Source: Legionella santicrucis
GTDB lineage: Bacteria > Pseudomonadota > Gammaproteobacteria > Legionellales > Legionellaceae
Direction of reading: 5' to 3'
Length of the DNA stretch: 54,610 nucleotides
Assembly (NCBI RefSeq): GCF_001468135.1
Contig: NZ_LNYU01000091.1
Location: forward strand, 20,837-75,446
This document shows, piece after piece, positions 19,420 to 28,134 of the stretch (the first letter of the stretch is position 1; each line of letters begins with the position of its first letter). The notes beneath the pieces are model-generated. The model was given only the letters and a program-made list of their open reading frames with translations, was not told where the DNA came from and did not search any database. The position numbers and the translations under genes are program-made.

Positions 19420-20001
19420 ATGAGCATTAAAACTACTATAGCCAAGTCTTTTATATCTACAGGATTTGCTTTATTTTTACCGATAGCAGTAAATGCAGCA
19501 GTACCTCAATGGGAAATTGTCCCTGATGAAAGTCAATTGACTTTCACTGCAACACAAAATGGTGCTCCAGTAACCGGTCAATTTAAAACATTTACTGGGA
19601 CTATTTTAGTTGATCCTAATGACTTAACACACAGCAGCATAGACATAATTGTCGATATTAACTCAATAAGCGCTTCTTATTCTGAACTAAAGAGTACTTT
19701 ACTTACTCCAGATTGGTTTAATCCCAAAGTTTTCCCAAAAGCTGAATTTAAATCAAACCAAATCGAAAAAACGGGTGACAACACGTATAAGGCAGTAGGT
19801 ACGCTTACTATTCGTGATAAAACTGAACCAGTAACTTTGAATTTTACTGGAGATCAATCTGACCCTAATAAAGGAGTTGTTACTGGAAATACGGTCATTA
19901 AAAGAACTCAATTTGGTGTTGGTCAAGGAGATTGGTCAAAAACCGATGAAATCAAAGATGAAGTAACAGTTAACTTTAAAGTAGTAGGTGTTAAAAAATA
20001 A
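19420..20001 (+). CDS. YceI-family periplasmic protein
   Basis: 193-residue exported lipocalin-like protein. YceI proteins bind isoprenoid-type lipids such as ubiquinone-like molecules. A clear signal peptide (MSIKTTIAKSFISTGFALFL...VNAA) should be cut after AVNA-A. The mature part has WEIVPDESQLTFTATQNGAP, GTILVDPNDL, LLTPDWFNPKVFPKAEFKS (the YceI hallmark) and GTLTIRDKTEPVTLNFTG. AAGGA precedes the ATG. It is divergent from the MNIO gene with a 154-bp shared upstream region, so co-regulation with the bufferin pair is possible but not shown. No terminator is visible for it on the plus strand. Confidence 0.92.
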   Translation: MSIKTTIAKSFISTGFALFLPIAVNAAVPQWEIVPDESQLTFTATQNGAPVTGQFKTFTGTILVDPNDLTHSSIDIIVDINSISASYSELKSTLLTPDWFNPKVFPKAEFKSNQIEKTGDNTYKAVGTLTIRDKTEPVTLNFTGDQSDPNKGVVTGNTVIKRTQFGVGQGDWSKTDEIKDEVTVNFKVVGVKK

Positions 20002-20041
20002 AATCGTGTATTGCCGTCCTAGCACAGCATTATTGCGTCAT

Positions 20042-20067
20042 AAAAAAAGGTTGGGCCATGGCCCAAC
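20042..20067 (-). terminator. Intrinsic terminator of relA
   Basis: An 18-bp perfect palindrome GTTGGGCCATGGCCCAAC occupies 20050-20067. On the minus strand it is followed directly by CCTTTTTTTA (20049-20041), the hairpin-plus-U-tract pattern of a Rho-independent terminator. It lies 45 bp after the relA stop. On the plus strand there is no T-run, so it should act on relA rather than on the yceI transcript. Confidence 0.85.
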
Positions 20068-20111
20068 TTAGAAATATCGAGAAACTGAGATGTGTAGAAG
20101 GTTCAGCTGTC

Positions 20112-22316
20112 TTACATTTGCCTTCGTGCTTCCAAAACATTAGGTATTTGTTCTAGTTTTGTTAATAAACGAGACAAACTACTTAGACCATCTACATCAA
20201 CAGTTAAAGTAATATAAGCCATATTTTCTTGTTTATTGCTTTGAGTTTGTAACGCATAAACATGGGCCTTTTCATTTGCCAGTAAAGAAGTAATGTCTTT
20301 AAGTAATTCGGAACGGTCAAACGCTTTAATAAGGATATCCACTACGTAATTCTCACGAGTAGCACTTCCCCAGCTTACTTGTAAAAAACGTTGTTTTTGT
20401 CGCTCACTAGCATGAATAATATTAGGACAGTCCTGTCTATGCACTGATACCCCACGTCCTATAGTAATATACCCCACTACTGCGTCTCCTGGAACAGGTT
20501 GGCAGCATCGTGCCATAAAGGTCAACAAATTGCCTACACCTTCAATGCGTAAATCACTTCCCGTAACTTCAGGTTTTGAGTGGGGTTTGACAAATCGTTC
20601 CAAATTAAGCTCAGATGGCGTAGGAGGCGCGATTTTGCTAATAATTTGTCCTATCTTAATATCACCACGCCCCAAGTTTGCATACAGATCATCTAATTTT
20701 TTGAAATGCAGCATCGGAGCAACTTCATTTAATTTATCCGATTTTATTCCTAAAGATTTTAACTCTTTATCTAATAGTTCACGACCTTCTTGAACATTAC
20801 GGTCGTAATCTTGCATTTTAAACCAATGTAACACTTTGGCTTTAGCTCTAGATGTTTTTAAATAATTTAAGTGGGGATTAATCCAGTCACGTGAAGGTTT
20901 AATTTGTTTTCCAGTTAAAACTTCTACTCGATCACCTGTTTTCAATTGATACGTTAAGGGTACTATATGGCCATTTATTCGTGCACCACGACATCGATGG
21001 CCTAAATCACTGTGCACATGATAAGCAAAGTCCAAAGGAGTAACACCATGAGGTAAATCAAGAACATCTCCATCAGGAGTAAAAACATAGACCCTATCCT
21101 CAAGAAATTCAGTAGTGCTGCTTTCAGGAACTCCCCTATTACTTGCCATTTCCCGGTGCCAAGCCAATACATCACGCAGCCATTCAATTTTACGCTCATG
21201 ACTTTCTTTTGGCTTACCGCCACCTTCTTTATATTTCCAATGTGCAGCGACACCCATTTCTGCTAAATCATGCATATGAAACGTTCTGATTTGAACTTCA
21301 AAAACCCTGCCTTCTGGACCTTGAACTGCTGTATGCAATGACTGATAGCCGTTAGGTTTAGGATTAGTAATGTAATCATCAAACTCTGCAGAAATTTGCT
21401 TCCAAAGCGTATGCACCATACCTAATACTTCATAGCATTGAGGTTTGGTGTCAACAAGTACACGTACTGCAGTAGCATCATAAATTTCATCAAGAGAGAC
21501 ATTCTTACGTGTCATTTTTTTGTAAATACTATGAATATGTTTCGAGCGCCCATAAACTGCAAAATGCTCTATACCACTTGCTTTAATTTGCTCATTCAAT
21601 TGAGCAACAATAGCATCAACAAAACTATCTCGTTCCAACCGCTTTGCTTTCAGACCTTTTGCAATTGCTTTATAATCATCCGGATGTAAATAACGAAATG
21701 CAAGATCTTCCATTTCCCATTTAATAGCCCCTATTCCAAGCCGATTGGCCAGAGGAGCATATATTTCCATTGCCTCCGTAGCTAATTGTTTACGTAACTC
21801 TTCAGATAAATGCGAGGCCGTTCTCAATACGCATAAGCGTTCGGCAAGTTTAATCAACACAGCACGAACATCATCAACCATCGCTAATAACATTTTACGA
21901 ATATTATCAATTTGCTGTTTATTTTGTGGATATTTGTTCAAAGCCTGAAAACTGTGCATAGCGCTCATACGCTCTATACCCTTGACCAACTTTGCAATGT
22001 TAGGACCTAATTGCTCAGAAACATCATCAACTGATAAGTCAGCATAATGCACATTTTCAAAAATAATGGCTGCAGCAAGCGTCTCCTGATCCACTTCAAG
22101 ATCTGCAAGCAAATCAGCCATAGATAACCCTTGTTGCAAGCAAGACTGGCCTGTTTCTGTTGCATGTTCTTGCCCTGCCAATTGGCTTAATGTACATGCA
22201 GCACGAATGAGCTCGAGATTATCCAAATAGCCTTTTGCGCTTAACTGATGAAGCCATAAACCCACATCAATGCTGCCATCGGCACATAATGGAATAGTGT
22301 CCTTTACTCTAACCAT
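20112..22316 (-). CDS. relA: GTP pyrophosphokinase RelA, (p)ppGpp synthetase I
   Basis: Ribosome-associated enzyme that makes (p)ppGpp from ATP and GTP/GDP on amino-acid starvation; in Legionella this alarmone pushes cells toward the transmissive phase. 734 residues. The hydrolase-like N-terminus lacks the HD histidine-aspartate pair (IIFENVHYADLSV where an active hydrolase would have HD), which points to RelA rather than SpoT. Synthetase motifs are intact: MVDDVRAVLIKLAERL, YAPLANRLGIGAIKWEMEDL, YGRSKHIHSIYKKM, NPKPNGYQSLHTAVQGPEG and AHWKYKEGG. TGS, zinc-finger-like (ARCCQPVPGDAVVGY) and ACT domains follow. It starts 5 bp after rlmD with an AAGGG site, as in other gammaproteobacteria. Confidence 0.95.
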   Translation of the reverse strand: MVRVKDTIPLCADGSIDVGLWLHQLSAKGYLDNLELIRAACTLSQLAGQEHATETGQSCLQQGLSMADLLADLEVDQETLAAAIIFENVHYADLSVDDVSEQLGPNIAKLVKGIERMSAMHSFQALNKYPQNKQQIDNIRKMLLAMVDDVRAVLIKLAERLCVLRTASHLSEELRKQLATEAMEIYAPLANRLGIGAIKWEMEDLAFRYLHPDDYKAIAKGLKAKRLERDSFVDAIVAQLNEQIKASGIEHFAVYGRSKHIHSIYKKMTRKNVSLDEIYDATAVRVLVDTKPQCYEVLGMVHTLWKQISAEFDDYITNPKPNGYQSLHTAVQGPEGRVFEVQIRTFHMHDLAEMGVAAHWKYKEGGGKPKESHERKIEWLRDVLAWHREMASNRGVPESSTTEFLEDRVYVFTPDGDVLDLPHGVTPLDFAYHVHSDLGHRCRGARINGHIVPLTYQLKTGDRVEVLTGKQIKPSRDWINPHLNYLKTSRAKAKVLHWFKMQDYDRNVQEGRELLDKELKSLGIKSDKLNEVAPMLHFKKLDDLYANLGRGDIKIGQIISKIAPPTPSELNLERFVKPHSKPEVTGSDLRIEGVGNLLTFMARCCQPVPGDAVVGYITIGRGVSVHRQDCPNIIHASERQKQRFLQVSWGSATRENYVVDILIKAFDRSELLKDITSLLANEKAHVYALQTQSNKQENMAYITLTVDVDGLSSLSRLLTKLEQIPNVLEARRQM

Positions 22317-22321
22317 AAATT

Positions 22322-23656
22322 TTACCCTTTCTCAAACATCGCAATTGATTCAACATGAGCGGTATGAGGAAACATATCCATTACTCCCGCCTTTATCAAT
22401 ACGTAACCTTTTTGATTCACTAAAATATCTGTATCACGTGCCAATGTTATAGGATTACATGATACATAAACAATACGTTCTGGATTGAGTAGATCAATTT
22501 GCTTCACAATTTCAAGCGCTCCCGATCGAGGAGGATCAATTAATATTTTGTTACATGGCTGCTGTACCAGCTTCTTTACTTCATTGACATCATCTAAATT
22601 AGCAGCATAAAAATCCACATTTGAAAGATCATTTTTTTTGGCATTCATGGATGCTCTTTCAACCATAGTTTTACTGCCTTCTACACCGAGCACTTTGGAA
22701 CAAAATTTAGCCATTGGAAGTGAAAAATTACCCAACCCACAGAATAAGTCTAGCACTATATCGGTACTTTTTAAGTCCATCAGTTGTAATGCAAGAGTGA
22801 CCATAGAACGATTTAACATTGAATTAATTTGCGTAAAATCAGTTGGATGAAAAGCAAATGAAATTTGAAAGTCAGGTAAGTGATAAGCTAAATACTCATT
22901 AGAATTCGGAGGATAAAAACAATAAACGCTGTCTGGACCGCCAGGCTGAAGATAAATTTTATAATGATACTCTTCAGCAAATTTTTTAATTTTAAATTCA
23001 TCTTCAGAGGTTAATGGAGTTAAATTTCGAAAAATAAGAGCAATCTCATCATCTCCTGCTGCAACTTCAATTTGCGCAATGCAGTATTTATCTTCCATTG
23101 AGTCTATCAAATGTCTTAATGGCAAAATGTCTACATCAAGTTTTGCATTTAAAACAGAGCACTGAGTAATTTCAGTAATATACCGGGGATTATTGCGTTC
23201 TCTAAATCCAATCAGCGTAGCCTGCTTTTTTTCTACATGACGCACACTGAGTCGTGCTTTATTTCTATAATTCCAATAATTAGCCACTAAAGGTGACAAA
23301 ACGGTTTGTGGCCTAGTACGACCATATCGTGATAATAAATCCAACAATTGATCTTGTTTGAAATGGATTTGTTCTTCTTGACTTAGATGCTGTAGCGAGC
23401 AACCACCACACATTACGTAATGAGGGCACTTAGGTGTAACACGAAGAGATGATGGTTCAAGAGTTTTTAGTAAGAACCCCTCATCAAAGTCTTTTTTTAT
23501 CCTCGTATATTGGAATTCAACTAATTCACCAGGTAATGCTCCTTGAATAAAAGTTGCTTTACCCTGAATACGTGCTATCCCCTTTCCATCATGACTTAAA
23601 TTATCAATTCGAGCAGTTTGCACAATTGGATTCGTTTTGGACTTAGCTCTTCTCAT
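22322..23656 (-). CDS. rlmD: 23S rRNA (uracil-1939-C5)-methyltransferase RlmD
   Basis: SAM-dependent, iron-sulfur-containing enzyme that makes m5U1939 in 23S rRNA. It has an N-terminal TRAM domain ([20 protein letters not shown]), the Fe-S cysteines in [15 protein letters not shown] and TQCSV, the SAM loop [27 protein letters not shown], and the nucleophile region [12 protein letters not shown]. The open frame extends to a TTG at 23749. The ATG at 23656 ([12 protein letters not shown]) gives 444 residues, nearer the usual length, with a GAGA sequence upstream; the exact start is uncertain. It leads into relA. The 571-bp region upstream holds DnaA boxes, which may overlap its promoter. Confidence 0.93.
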   Translation of the reverse strand: MRRAKSKTNPIVQTARIDNLSHDGKGIARIQGKATFIQGALPGELVEFQYTRIKKDFDEGFLLKTLEPSSLRVTPKCPHYVMCGGCSLQHLSQEEQIHFKQDQLLDLLSRYGRTRPQTVLSPLVANYWNYRNKARLSVRHVEKKQATLIGFRERNNPRYITEITQCSVLNAKLDVDILPLRHLIDSMEDKYCIAQIEVAAGDDEIALIFRNLTPLTSEDEFKIKKFAEEYHYKIYLQPGGPDSVYCFYPPNSNEYLAYHLPDFQISFAFHPTDFTQINSMLNRSMVTLALQLMDLKSTDIVLDLFCGLGNFSLPMAKFCSKVLGVEGSKTMVERASMNAKKNDLSNVDFYAANLDDVNEVKKLVQQPCNKILIDPPRSGALEIVKQIDLLNPERIVYVSCNPITLARDTDILVNQKGYVLIKAGVMDMFPHTAHVESIAMFEKG

Positions 23657-23749
23657 CAAAATATTCTCATTAATAAATCTTTTAGTCCCTTGAAAAAGCA
23701 TCATCTCAGAAAACATCTCGATGTCTTTAACAGGTACAACGGGATTCAA

Positions 23750-24320
23750 CTGCTCTGTACTTGATCATAATTGCTATCAAAATAGAGCTCTTTCAAAATA
23801 GTACAGGGTATCATAGGCACCAACTATTTGTCATGATAATTTGCCATAACAAAACCCATAATGCATAACATCATTACACTTTTCTTAACTCTCTTCGTTA
23901 TCCACCACATTATCATAAAAATATAAAATTGTGGTTACCTATAAACGCAGGGTTGGTTAAAGTTTTGTCACTTTAAAAATGGACTTATTTATCAATAACT
24001 CATAGTTCTATTCACAGTGTTATCCACAGTTTTTGTGGATAACACTAAATAATTGCATCACTCTAAAATGCCATAAATTCAACATAAATGAAGCTATATA
24101 GGATATTTATTAGTAGTAATAAATATGTGAAAAAAGAGGTTATCTAAAAGTTATCCACAGGATAAACTTAAAGTGAACTAATTAGGGGGCTGGACATTTT
24201 ATATAAAGAAAATATAAAAAAATAGTCTTGACATCATTTTTTTATAATTTTTTTATTAGTATTAGGTAACGACCCTATAGTTTTTAAATTCCAGCTTTAA
24301 TAAAACTTTAGGAGTGTTAC
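23750..24320. other. 571-bp AT-rich gene-free region
   Basis: Lies between the end of rimI and the start of rlmD, both on the minus strand. It is the longest non-coding stretch in the window. It holds a cluster of DnaA-box sequences (23898-24159, listed separately), an AT-rich stretch from 24200 to 24260 that is almost all A and T, and a 9-bp inverted repeat TTAGGTAAC (24262-24270) / GTTACCTAA (24316-24324) that straddles the rimI stop. No protein-coding frame of credible length and no tRNA is present. A small RNA cannot be excluded. Confidence 0.6.
23898..24159. promoter_or_regulatory. Cluster of DnaA boxes
   Basis: Perfect TTATCCACA boxes are at 24020-24028 (plus), 24034-24042 (minus, read as TGTGGATAA) and 24151-24159 (plus). 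A one-mismatch box TTATCCACC is at 23898-23906. The first two sit in a 13-bp perfect inverted repeat (24016-24028 and 24034-24046) with a five-base spacer. Three perfect boxes in 140 bp is far beyond chance in a region this size, so DnaA binding is likely. Whether it serves replication initiation, DnaA titration or control of rlmD-relA cannot be read from sequence. Confidence 0.7.
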
Positions 24321-24782
24321 CTAAAAATGCAGCATTTTCTTCAATAAAATTGCATCTTCAACTTTATTATTATCCGTATAATATGCGGGTTTTATTTGGG
24401 CTTGTTCAAACCCCATGCTGTGATAAAGACTCAAGGCACTTTTATTGCTAGGTCTTACCTCAAGAACGACATATTCAATATGGGACAATTGAATAAATGA
24501 ATTAAGTATATTTTGTAAAAACTTGCGTCCGTATCCTTGGGACTGAAAGGACTTTGCAATACAAAAATTTAAAATATGAGAACAATTATTACTAATTCTA
24601 CAAATTATATAACCAACAATGATTGGCTTATCAGCGACATTTATTTCAAACACACGACAATCATAGCCAACACGAACACAATCCCTCAATATATCTCGGC
24701 TCCAAGGAGCAATATGGACATTTTTTTCAATTGCATAAACAGCGTCTATATCTGATTCAGTCATGCTGCGAATACATGTCAT
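24321..24782 (-). CDS. rimI: Ribosomal protein S18-alanine N-acetyltransferase
   Basis: GNAT-family acetyltransferase that acetylates the N-terminal alanine of ribosomal protein S18. 153 residues. The pattern is typical: MTESDIDAVYAIEKNVHIAP with WSRDILRDC (the RimI N-terminal signature), a beta strand IVGYIICRI, the acetyl-CoA loop KSFQSQGYGRKFLQNIL, LEVRPSNKSALSLYHSMGFE and the C-terminal YYTDNNKVEDAILLKKM. It follows lpdA by 78 bp on the same strand and is followed by the DnaA-box region. Confidence 0.92.
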   Translation of the reverse strand: MTCIRSMTESDIDAVYAIEKNVHIAPWSRDILRDCVRVGYDCRVFEINVADKPIIVGYIICRISNNCSHILNFCIAKSFQSQGYGRKFLQNILNSFIQLSHIEYVVLEVRPSNKSALSLYHSMGFEQAQIKPAYYTDNNKVEDAILLKKMLHF

Positions 24783-24860
24783 CCCTTGTACTCCTAAGAA
24801 AGTAATTGCTCGCCTGGGGGGAAAATCATTCTAAACCCAGGCTACAAAATGATAAAGTGT

Positions 24861-26300
24861 CTAAGACGCGCTATCCGTACTTTTCTTCTTTTTGGGCAAA
24901 TAAAGATCTGTAATAGTTCCCTCAAATGCCTCTGCTGCTTGAGCAACAGTTTCGGAAAGCGTTGGATGAGGGTGAATCGTTAAAGCAATATCTTCAACGT
25001 CACAACACATTTCAATGGCTAAAGAGGTTTCAGCGATCAAATCTCCTGCGTTAACCCCAACAATTCCTGCTCCTAATATTCGCTTCGTATCTGGACAAAA
25101 CAATAACTTTGTCATTCCCTCTTCGCGTCCCATACTCAGCGCACGACCACTGGCAGCCCAAGGAAAAGCGGCTTTTTCATAACGAATATTTTTTTCTTTA
25201 GCTTCTTTTTCAGTGAGCCCAGTCCATGCAAGCTCTGGATCTGTATAAGCAACACTCGCAATACATTTAGGATCAAAGTAATGTTTTTTTCCTGCAATAA
25301 CTTCTGCGGCAATTTTTCCTTCTGGAATGGCCTTATGTGCTAACATCGGTTGACCTACAACATCGCCAATAGCAAAAATATGCGAAACATTCGTTCTTTG
25401 TTGATTATCTACGTTGATAAATCCTCGTTCATCGACTTTAACTCCGGCTTTTTCTGCATCAATCGCTCCACCATTAGGTTTTCTGCCTACCGATACAAGA
25501 ACTTGTTGGAAACAAAGTGGCTTATCTGTTGCGTGCTCGCCTTCCATAGAAACATAAATACCGTCCTTTTTAGCTTCTACTGCAGTTACTTTTGTTTTTA
25601 AAAGGAAGTTAACCCCTTTTTTCTGCATTCGCTTTTGTAGAACATTTACTAAATCAGCATCAGCCCCAGGAATAAGTTGATCCATAAATTCAACTACAGT
25701 TACCTCGACTCCTAAAGATGAATAAACTGTAGCCATTTCTAAACCAATGATACCCCCACCTAAAACCAATAAACTACCTTTAATATCTGCAAGTTCTAAT
25801 GCACCAGTAGAGCTAAAGATTCGTTTGTCTTCTGGGATAAATGGTAAGTTGATGGACTCAGAACCAACTGCAATAATCGCATTTTCGAACTCAACTTCTA
25901 CTGCTCCATCTTTGGTAGTAACAGTTACTTGATGGGTACCCGAAAATTTACCAATTCCAGTAATTACTTCAACTTTACGTTGTTTTGATAAAGCTTTTAA
26001 GCCACCTGTCAATTTAGAAACTACAGAGTTTTTCCAAGCCACAATTTTTTTATTATCAAGTTTAGGCTTGCCAAAACTAACGCCTTGATCAGACATTTCA
26101 TGAGCCTCTTCAACAACCTTAGCTATGTGAAGTAATGCCTTAGATGGAATACAACCAACATTTAAACAAACCCCACCAAGGGAATCATAACGCTCCACCA
26201 ATACTACTTTTTTTCCTAAATCTGCTGCTCTAAATGCCGCGGTATATCCCCCAGGACCACTTCCTAACACGATGACATCTGTTTTTATTTGATTAGCCAT
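24861..26300 (-). CDS. lpdA: Dihydrolipoyl dehydrogenase (E3)
   Basis: Flavoprotein that reoxidises the lipoyl groups of the pyruvate and 2-oxoglutarate dehydrogenase complexes with NAD+. 479 residues. FAD-binding VLGSGPGGYTAAFRAADLGK, the redox disulfide GGVCLNVGCIPSKALLH, NAD-binding LVLGGGIIGLEMATVYSSLG, the second FAD motif IFAIGDVVGQPMLAHKA, and the C-terminal catalytic histidine-glutamate pair in HPHPTLSETVAQAAEAFEG are all present. Last gene of the aceE-aceF-lpdA set. It lies 90 bp after aceF. Confidence 0.97.
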   Translation of the reverse strand: MANQIKTDVIVLGSGPGGYTAAFRAADLGKKVVLVERYDSLGGVCLNVGCIPSKALLHIAKVVEEAHEMSDQGVSFGKPKLDNKKIVAWKNSVVSKLTGGLKALSKQRKVEVITGIGKFSGTHQVTVTTKDGAVEVEFENAIIAVGSESINLPFIPEDKRIFSSTGALELADIKGSLLVLGGGIIGLEMATVYSSLGVEVTVVEFMDQLIPGADADLVNVLQKRMQKKGVNFLLKTKVTAVEAKKDGIYVSMEGEHATDKPLCFQQVLVSVGRKPNGGAIDAEKAGVKVDERGFINVDNQQRTNVSHIFAIGDVVGQPMLAHKAIPEGKIAAEVIAGKKHYFDPKCIASVAYTDPELAWTGLTEKEAKEKNIRYEKAAFPWAASGRALSMGREEGMTKLLFCPDTKRILGAGIVGVNAGDLIAETSLAIEMCCDVEDIALTIHPHPTLSETVAQAAEAFEGTITDLYLPKKKKSTDSAS

Positions 26301-26390
26301 TACAAGCCTCTTAAATTAGATATTATTAAAATCATTCACACATTGTAATTGAGGGTTCTCTGCCCCTTAATTGCAGTTTTTCCTCACAAA

Positions 26391-28019
26391 TTACAGTAAA
26401 ATTCGTCTTATATCACTTAAGCAATCACCAATAAAACGAGTAAAGCGTGCTGCTTCTGCACCATCAATAACTCGATGATCATAAGAAAGAGATAAAGGCA
26501 GCATTAATCTTGGTTGGAATGCACCATTTTCATAAACAGGTTTTATTTCTGAGCGAGATAAACCTAGAATAGCAACTTCCGGACTATTTACTATGGGGGT
26601 GAAAGATGTGCCACCAATGCCTCCCAAGCTAGAAATAGTAAAACATCCTCCTGACATATCCGTTGGCATTAAACCTTTATCTCGAGCTTTTGTGCTCAAA
26701 CGAGTCATTTCAATTGCAATTTCTACAACACTTAATTGATCCACATTTTTAATAACAGGCACTACTAAACCATTTGGCGTTTCTACTGCAATTCCAATGT
26801 TGCAGTATTTTTTGTAAATAAGATTGATGCCTGAAGAATCTAAAGATGCATTAAATTGAGGAAACTCTTTTAAAGCTTTACTAACTACAGCGCAAACAAA
26901 TGCCAATAGGGTCAGTCTATATCCTTTCTCCTTAGCTTTTTCCGTCTCAGATTTTCTAAACGCCTCAACATCAGTGATATCTGCTCTATCAAACTGAGTC
27001 ACATGAGGTATAGTGACCCAAGAACGATGAACATTAGCTCCAGTGAGTTTTTTAATTTTATTCAGTGGCTTTGTCTCAATTTCACCGAACTGGGAAAAAT
27101 CAATAATCGGGCTAGGTGGTATACCCAAAGTTCCAGCATTCGGTTGTACACTTAATCTTGCTTTTACAAAAGCTTGGACATCATCTTTAGTAATACGTGA
27201 CTTACGTCCGCTACCCTGTACCTCAGTTAAATTTACGCCAAATTCTCGTGCCAATCGTCTTACAGCAGGACCTGCGGCTATAATTGTTGACTCTGTGCTT
27301 TCCGGAGCAACTTGAGTATGCCTAGGTATTTCTGGGGCAACAGCAGATTGCTGAGAAGTAGGGATCGTGTCTTCTTCAGTTTTAGTTTCATTGTCTTTAA
27401 CTGCTTCAGTTTCATTTTCTACTGTAGCTATTAAAATTTCATCCCCTTCTGATACCTTATCGCCTACTTTAACACTCAGTTTAGTAATTTTTCCTGCAAC
27501 CGGAGAAGGGATCTCCATGCTCGCCTTATCGGATTCTAATGTAATTAGAGGCATATTTATTTCTATTTGATCCCCAACCTCGACCATAACCTCAATCACA
27601 TCAACCTGAGTGGCACCTCCGATGTCAGGAACTTTAACTTTTTTTTCAGTGCTTGTTTGCTTTTCATTTGATTTCTTTTCTTGTTCCTTTTTCGTTTCAG
27701 GCTGCTTCTCTTCTTTAGAATCTAATCCTTTTTTTTCAACAGCCGTAGATTCAGTTTCTTTAGCTGTTTCAGTTTCTTTTTCAACAGTAGCCAATAAAAT
27801 TACATCTCCTTCCGATATTTTGTCGCCTACATTAACGCTCAGCTTTGTAACTTTTCCAGCAATCGGAGAAGGGATCTCCATGCTGGCTTTATCGGATTCC
27901 AACGTAATTAGAGGAGTATCTACTTCTATTTGATCTCCAACCTGAACCATAATTTCAATCACATCAACCTGAGTAGCGCCGCCAATATCAGGAATTTTAA
28001 CTTCTATTTCTTTTGACAT
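26391..28019 (-). CDS. aceF: Pyruvate dehydrogenase E2, dihydrolipoyllysine acetyltransferase
   Basis: Core of the pyruvate dehydrogenase complex; it passes acetyl groups from lipoyl-lysine to CoA. 542 residues with two lipoyl domains, each with the LITLESDKASMEIPSP lipoylation motif (lysine in DKA). They are separated by a lysine/glutamate-rich linker. A peripheral-subunit-binding domain follows (AAGPAVRRLAREFGVNLTEV), then the catalytic domain ending with LSLSYDHRVIDGAEAARF. E. coli AceF has three lipoyl domains; two is common elsewhere. The frame starts at a TTG at 28031, but the ATG at 28019 has GAGGA just upstream. The two lipoyl domains form a near-direct repeat in DNA (about 27.45-27.60 and 27.80-28.00 kb). 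Confidence 0.97.
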   Translation of the reverse strand: MSKEIEVKIPDIGGATQVDVIEIMVQVGDQIEVDTPLITLESDKASMEIPSPIAGKVTKLSVNVGDKISEGDVILLATVEKETETAKETESTAVEKKGLDSKEEKQPETKKEQEKKSNEKQTSTEKKVKVPDIGGATQVDVIEVMVEVGDQIEINMPLITLESDKASMEIPSPVAGKITKLSVKVGDKVSEGDEILIATVENETEAVKDNETKTEEDTIPTSQQSAVAPEIPRHTQVAPESTESTIIAAGPAVRRLAREFGVNLTEVQGSGRKSRITKDDVQAFVKARLSVQPNAGTLGIPPSPIIDFSQFGEIETKPLNKIKKLTGANVHRSWVTIPHVTQFDRADITDVEAFRKSETEKAKEKGYRLTLLAFVCAVVSKALKEFPQFNASLDSSGINLIYKKYCNIGIAVETPNGLVVPVIKNVDQLSVVEIAIEMTRLSTKARDKGLMPTDMSGGCFTISSLGGIGGTSFTPIVNSPEVAILGLSRSEIKPVYENGAFQPRLMLPLSLSYDHRVIDGAEAARFTRFIGDCLSDIRRILL

Positions 28020-28134
28020 TTCATTCCTCAAATTTAGCCTAGGTAGAAATAAAGCAATTACCTAGGACAGATTGTTAATGCATCAGAACTCACGGATTAC
28101 GGCGTTTGCCCTCTCCCGATTATTTAATTCAATT

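Noticed and set aside
20112..22316. SpoT (bifunctional synthetase-hydrolase)
   Set aside because: The hydrolase HD pair is missing (IIFENVHYADLSV) and rlmD is directly upstream, as for relA. RelA is the better call.
24228..24248. TTGACA...TATAAT on the plus strand
   Set aside because: Only nine bases between the boxes, and it would point against rimI.
23750..24320. Firm call of oriC
   Set aside because: DnaA boxes and AT-richness fit, but no dnaA, gidA or skew evidence is in the window. Left as a candidate.
27610..27933. 107-residue plus-strand frame and similar frame at 27367-27570
   Set aside because: They mirror the two lipoyl domains of aceF on the other strand, which explains their likeness to each other.
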